Source: Anaerolinea thermophila
GTDB lineage: Bacteria > Chloroflexota > Anaerolineae > Anaerolineales > Villigracilaceae
Direction of reading: 5' to 3'
Assembly: GCA_020722305.1 (NCBI GenBank)
Contig: DYLB01000075.1
Coordinates: forward strand, 1 to 9,414
Length of the DNA stretch: 9,414 nt
This document shows, piece after piece, positions 7,254 through 9,414 of the stretch; the first letter of the stretch is position 1, and every line of letters starts with the position of its first letter. The notes beneath the pieces are model-generated. The model was given only the letters and a program-made list of their open reading frames with translations. It was not told where the DNA came from and made no database searches. The translations under genes and the position numbers were made by a program.

Positions 7254-7290
7254 AAGCGAGAGGTTCAAGTTATACTTGAACCTCTCGCTT
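7254..7290. repeat. Perfect hairpin, 17-bp arms and 3-base loop
   Basis: AAGCGAGAGGTTCAAGT (7254-7270) and its exact reverse complement (7274-7290) flank TAT. On the plus strand it is followed by GTTCCTT, a poor T-tract. It stands between the cupin-like fragment and the ASKHA relic, upstream of both, so it may be a terminator from a lost gene, an operator-like site or a cruciform-forming repeat. A terminator reading plus-ward is possible but not proven. Confidence 0.6.
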
Positions 7291-7316
7291 GTTCCTTCCC
7301 GAAGAAGGAGCGATGA

Positions 7317-7583
7317 GTGTCTTTCACGATTGACTTCGAGCCTGTCGGCCGCCGCGGCAAATGCGACATTGTTGGATTGCGCCCGCCAGTTGAGCGTGAA
7401 CCTCGTCAGCATCTGCGGTTCCGGCCTGCTGGATGTCGTTGCCCAACGGCGCCTGAACCATGTCCTGGCCGAGCGCCCGGCGCTGGAGACGATTACGGTC
7501 TCACAAAGGAGGTGCGCGAGCTGCAACTGACCAACCTGCCGAATTTCACCCTCGAAGATACAAAAGCAACCGATCTGGCTTGA
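7317..7583 (+). pseudogene. Frameshifted, deleted relic of an ASKHA-domain/ferredoxin-type (RACo-like) protein
   Basis: AGGAG (7306-7310) stands six bases before a GTG at 7317 that opens with SFTIDFEPVGRRGKC. This resembles the start of the [2Fe-2S]-plus-ASKHA proteins related to corrinoid-activating RACo. At about 7358-7365 the homology moves to the +1 frame: TLLDCARQLSVNLVSICG, the ferredoxin segment before the first cluster cysteines. That frame runs on as GSGLLDVVAQ and stops at 7528-7530. The original frame resumes with VRELQLTNLPNFTLEDTKA, similar to the family's C-terminal tail, and ends at 7583. The cluster cysteines and nearly the whole ATPase domain are missing, so about 270 bases remain of what is normally a protein near 600 residues. 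The fructokinase starts 13 bases later. Family assignment rests on remembered motifs only. Confidence 0.5.
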
Positions 7584-7584
7584 A

Positions 7585-7591
7585 AAGGAGG
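7585..7591 (+). promoter_or_regulatory. Ribosome binding site for the fructokinase
   Basis: AAGGAGG, a near-perfect Shine-Dalgarno sequence, lies four bases before the ATG at 7596 and fixes that start. It immediately follows the stop codon of the ASKHA relic, an operon-like arrangement that survives the decay of the upstream gene. Confidence 0.75.
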
Positions 7592-7595
7592 CCCC

Positions 7596-8489
7596 ATGAC
7601 CCTTTACGGTGGTATCGAAGGCGGCGGCACGAAATTCGTCTGCGCGGTGGGAACGCCCGGCGGCAAAATCCTGGCCGAAACGCGCTACCCCACCACCTCG
7701 CCGGAGGAGACGCTGGCCCGGGCAGTGGACTTCTTCAGGGGGGAGGTCCAGGCCCTGGGTCCGTTGGCTGCGATAGGGATTGCCTCGTTTGGCCCCCTGG
7801 ACCCCCGGCCCGGGTCGCCGTCATTCGGGCGGATCCTGCCCACCCCCAAACCCGGCTGGACGGAGGCCGATATCGTCGGCCCGTTCCGCGCCGCGTTCGG
7901 CGTCCCGGTCGGCTTCGACACAGACGTCAACGGCGCGGCCCTGGGCGAATCCCGCTGGGGCGCGGGGAGAGGCTGCGACCCGGCGCTTTACCTGACGGTC
8001 GGGACCGGCGTGGGCGGCGGGGCGCTGGTCAACGGGAAACTGCTCCACGGCCTGCTCCACCCCGAAATGGGACACATCCGCCTCCCCCACGATAAAACCC
8101 GCGACCCGTTCGTGGGCAGCTGCCCCTTCCACGGCGATTGCTTCGAGGGGCTGGCCTCCGGCCCGGCCATCGAGCGGCGCTGGGGCCAAAAAGCCGAGGC
8201 CCTGCCGCCCTCCCACCCCGCCTGGGACCTGGAAGCCGAATACATCGCCCTGGCGCTGGTCAGTTTCATCTGCACCCTCTCGCCGGAAAAGGTCATCGTC
8301 GGCGGAGGGGTGGCCCAGCAGCCGCAGCTCCTGCCGCTCGTCCGCCAAAAAGTGGGCGCGATCCTGAACGGCTACATCCAGTCACCGGCGATCCTGAACG
8401 GCCTCGACAGCTACATCGTCCCGCCCGCGCTGGGAGACCGGGCCGGGGTGCTGGGCGCAATCGCCCTGGCGGCCCAAATGCCAGATTAG
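7596..8489 (+). CDS. ROK-family fructokinase
   Basis: A 297-residue cytoplasmic sugar kinase of usual family length. It would phosphorylate fructose to fructose 6-phosphate with ATP; closely related ROK enzymes also accept mannose or glucose. Visible signatures are GIEGGGTKF (6-14, ATP phosphate loop) and SFGPLD followed by TPKPGW, both typical of the fructokinase branch. FDTDVNGAA (107-115) carries the catalytic base Asp110, and VGTGVGGG spans 135-142. The zinc site is complete: HPEMGH (155-160) and CPFHGDC with Cys176, His179 and Cys182. VGGGVAQ near 235-241 is the second nucleotide-binding glycine loop. It follows a decayed gene and converges on the HAD phosphatase. No sugar transporter or sucrose hydrolase is visible nearby, so the pathway context is open. 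Confidence 0.93.
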   Translation: MTLYGGIEGGGTKFVCAVGTPGGKILAETRYPTTSPEETLARAVDFFRGEVQALGPLAAIGIASFGPLDPRPGSPSFGRILPTPKPGWTEADIVGPFRAAFGVPVGFDTDVNGAALGESRWGAGRGCDPALYLTVGTGVGGGALVNGKLLHGLLHPEMGHIRLPHDKTRDPFVGSCPFHGDCFEGLASGPAIERRWGQKAEALPPSHPAWDLEAEYIALALVSFICTLSPEKVIVGGGVAQQPQLLPLVRQKVGAILNGYIQSPAILNGLDSYIVPPALGDRAGVLGAIALAAQMPD

Positions 8490-8575
8490 GTTTTTCTTAC
8501 ACGATAGGCTTTCTGAGAGAGTTACGCTTTTACGATAACCTGCGGGACGGTTTCATGAAACACACCCATTTGCTT
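8490..8575. other. Convergent intergenic spacer with a 12-bp palindrome
   Basis: An 86-base spacer between the ends of two converging genes. It opens with GTTTTTC right after the kinase stop and contains the perfect palindrome GTTTCATGAAAC at 8550-8561. No long GC stem with a T-run is seen, so termination by a standard intrinsic terminator is not supported. Confidence 0.4.
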
Positions 8576-9232
8576 CTACACCATTTTCATCAGCGAAGTC
8601 AGGGATAATTCGGTCAACGAGGAAAGCGTGATGTCCGCCCCGGAGGCTCCCAGTTGTCTGGTGATCGGATTGGGGATGGCGACGACGAAGAGTCCCGCCG
8701 TTTTGGCAGCTTTGACGCCGTTGGGCGAATCCTCGAAAACGGCGGCTTCGTCGTGCCGGACCCGGAGCCGGCGGAGGCTTTCGAGGAACAGGTCCGGGGC
8801 CGGTTTGGTGCGGGACACGTCGTCGGCGCAGACGATCTCGTCGAAACGGCCGGCCAGCCCAAGTCGGGAAAGATGCGGGTCCACCCAGCTATGGGGCGAG
8901 GACGAGGCTACGGCTAACGGAATCCGCTCCGAGCGGGCTGAGTCCAGCCAATCCACCACCCCCGGCAAAACCGGCTGAGACAGGATGCGTTCCATCGAGC
9001 GGGCGTTCGCTTGGCGGTGGAGAGCCGGGCCGTCAAGCTCCCGTCTGGCCAGCTTTTCGAGGTGGCGCAGCGGGTCGAAATCGCTGGCCCCGTTGCCGCC
9101 GACGAACTGCCCCCAGGCGTGGATCGAGAGTTCGACGCCGTGCTCGCGGTAAACGGCCTGCCAGGCCTCGAACTCGGGCGTTTCAGTGTCGAGGATCAGG
9201 CCGTCGAAATCGAAGATGAGAGCTTTCAACAT
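8576..9232 (-). CDS. HAD superfamily hydrolase, subfamily IA (phosphoglucomutase/phosphatase-like)
   Basis: A 218-residue phosphatase or phosphomutase of the HAD-IA group. All four motifs are present from the ATG at 9232: DFDGLILDTE (8-17, nucleophile Asp8 and acid/base Asp10), the Ser stretch SSSPHS (110-115), Lys143 in SRTKPAPD, and FEDSPNGVKAAKTAG with Glu167/Asp168 for magnesium. The helical cap lies between motifs one and two (about 18-90). The DFDGLILDTE wording with SRTKPAPDLFL is typical of the beta-phosphoglucomutase/GS1-like cluster, so a small phosphosugar or nucleotide is likely; the substrate is unknown. The frame stays open upstream to 9340, but that part is translated heptad repeat (Leu/Ser/Cys-rich), so I start at 9232. 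No Shine-Dalgarno is visible there: the 20 bases upstream are pyrimidine-rich. Confidence 0.9.
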   Translation of the reverse strand: MLKALIFDFDGLILDTETPEFEAWQAVYREHGVELSIHAWGQFVGGNGASDFDPLRHLEKLARRELDGPALHRQANARSMERILSQPVLPGVVDWLDSARSERIPLAVASSSPHSWVDPHLSRLGLAGRFDEIVCADDVSRTKPAPDLFLESLRRLRVRHDEAAVFEDSPNGVKAAKTAGLFVVAIPNPITRQLGASGADITLSSLTELSLTSLMKMV

Positions 9233-9295
9233 AGAGAGTAGAGATAAGAGAATAGAGAGTAGAGGGCAGAGAGTAGAAAGTAGAGAGCAGAGAGC
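9233..9295. repeat. Nine imperfect 7-bp tandem repeats (AGAGAGT)
   Basis: Reading in steps of seven from 9233 gives AGAGAGT, AGAGATA, AGAGAAT, AGAGAGT, AGAGGGC, AGAGAGT, AGAAAGT, AGAGAGC and AGAGAGC. The tract is almost pure purine apart from the last base or two of each unit. It ends exactly at the start codon of the HAD gene, so it forms that gene's 5' leader as a pyrimidine-rich CTCTCTA tract. Confidence 0.8.
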
Positions 9296-9328
9296 AGTTT
9301 GTGAAATGAAATGAGTGCGTTTCACGTG

Positions 9329-9350
9329 TGCCTGCGGCACAGTGCAGGCA
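9329..9350. repeat. Short inverted repeat upstream of the HAD gene
   Basis: TGCCTGC (9329-9335) and GCAGGCA (9344-9350) form a 7-bp stem around GGCACAGT. An alternative stem GTGCC/GGCAC overlaps it at 9328-9340. It may be a remnant of an older terminator or an operator; no promoter elements could be placed with confidence in 9296-9414. Confidence 0.3.
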
Positions 9351-9366
9351 TTTCAGTTAAAACCGT

Positions 9367-9414
9367 CCCGAAGGTTGGCTAAAACGACCAAAATTTTCCT
9401 ACAAAACCTTCGGG
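9367..9414. repeat. Inverted repeat running into the right window edge
   Basis: CCCGAAGGTT (9367-9376) and AACCTTCGGG (9405-9414) are exact reverse complements around a 28-base spacer that itself contains AAAATTTT (9390-9397). The right arm ends on the last base, so the repeat may be longer. Read on the minus strand, the stem is followed by ACGGTTTT, as a terminator of a gene to the right would be. Confidence 0.45.

Noticed and set aside
6800..7279. Plus-strand open frame of 159 codons
   Set aside because: It runs through the palindrome cluster and translates the repeats (including CPEPVEG from the GAGCCTGTCGA-type word); no protein-like pattern or ribosome binding site.
7179..7526. Minus-strand open frame of 115 codons across the hairpin
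   Set aside because: It reads through the 17-bp-arm hairpin and antisense to the ASKHA relic with no recognisable motif.
8138..8608. Plus-strand open frame of 156 codons in the fructokinase
   Set aside because: Pro/Arg/Gly-rich alternate-frame shadow of a well-supported kinase.
9233..9295. CRISPR-like array
   Set aside because: Units are 7 bp with no spacers; it is a simple tandem repeat.
9233..9340. N-terminal extension of the HAD protein to 9340
   Set aside because: The added residues are a direct translation of the heptad repeat; the HAD fold normally begins a few residues before DFDG, matching the ATG at 9232.

Overview
The window is GC-rich (roughly 60%) bacterial DNA. It most resembles an Anaerolineae-type Chloroflexota chromosome. 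That is an inference from three things: a large secreted beta-helix/YDG/cadherin protein, an intergenic repeat carrying CCTGAGCCTGTCGAAGG, and a TCTCTAC-type heptad repeat. No rRNA, tRNA, CRISPR array, transposase or phage gene was seen.

Positions 1-6776 hold four co-directional, tightly packed plus-strand genes that read as part of a cell-surface polysaccharide operon. They are a polysaccharide deacetylase cut off by the left window edge, a FemAB/GNAT-type acyl- or aminoacyltransferase, a GT-B family 4 glycosyltransferase, and a 1,111-residue exported protein. Gaps between them are 14, 7 and 26 bases. The first three would build or decorate a surface glycan. The fourth is probably a wall-associated or released adhesin-like protein. 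The deacetylase/FemAB/GT4 set recalls exosortase-associated exopolysaccharide loci, but the secreted protein ends without a PEP-CTERM, LPXTG or C-terminal membrane anchor.

Positions 6774-7595 hold no convincing intact gene. This stretch has a dense cluster of nested palindromes (6774-6973), including two copies of a TAACGCGG-type repeat, one carrying an extra segment. It also has a short minus-strand ORF that looks like the C-terminal part of a cupin-like protein (7001-7249), a perfect 17-bp-arm hairpin (7254-7290), and a frameshifted, internally deleted relic of an ASKHA-domain/ferredoxin-type protein (7317-7583). The relic keeps recognisable beginning and end motifs of a protein normally around 600 residues long.

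Positions 7596-8489 encode an intact ROK-family fructokinase with its zinc site, directly behind the relic with a strong ribosome binding site. Positions 8576-9232 encode, on the minus strand, a HAD subfamily IA phosphatase, convergent with the kinase. Its start codon abuts nine 7-bp repeats. The right edge carries a long-armed inverted repeat that runs to the last base and may continue outside.

I did not find a clear new multi-gene system. The most unusual material is the decayed and repeat-rich 6774-7583 block and the deacetylase's C-terminal domain.
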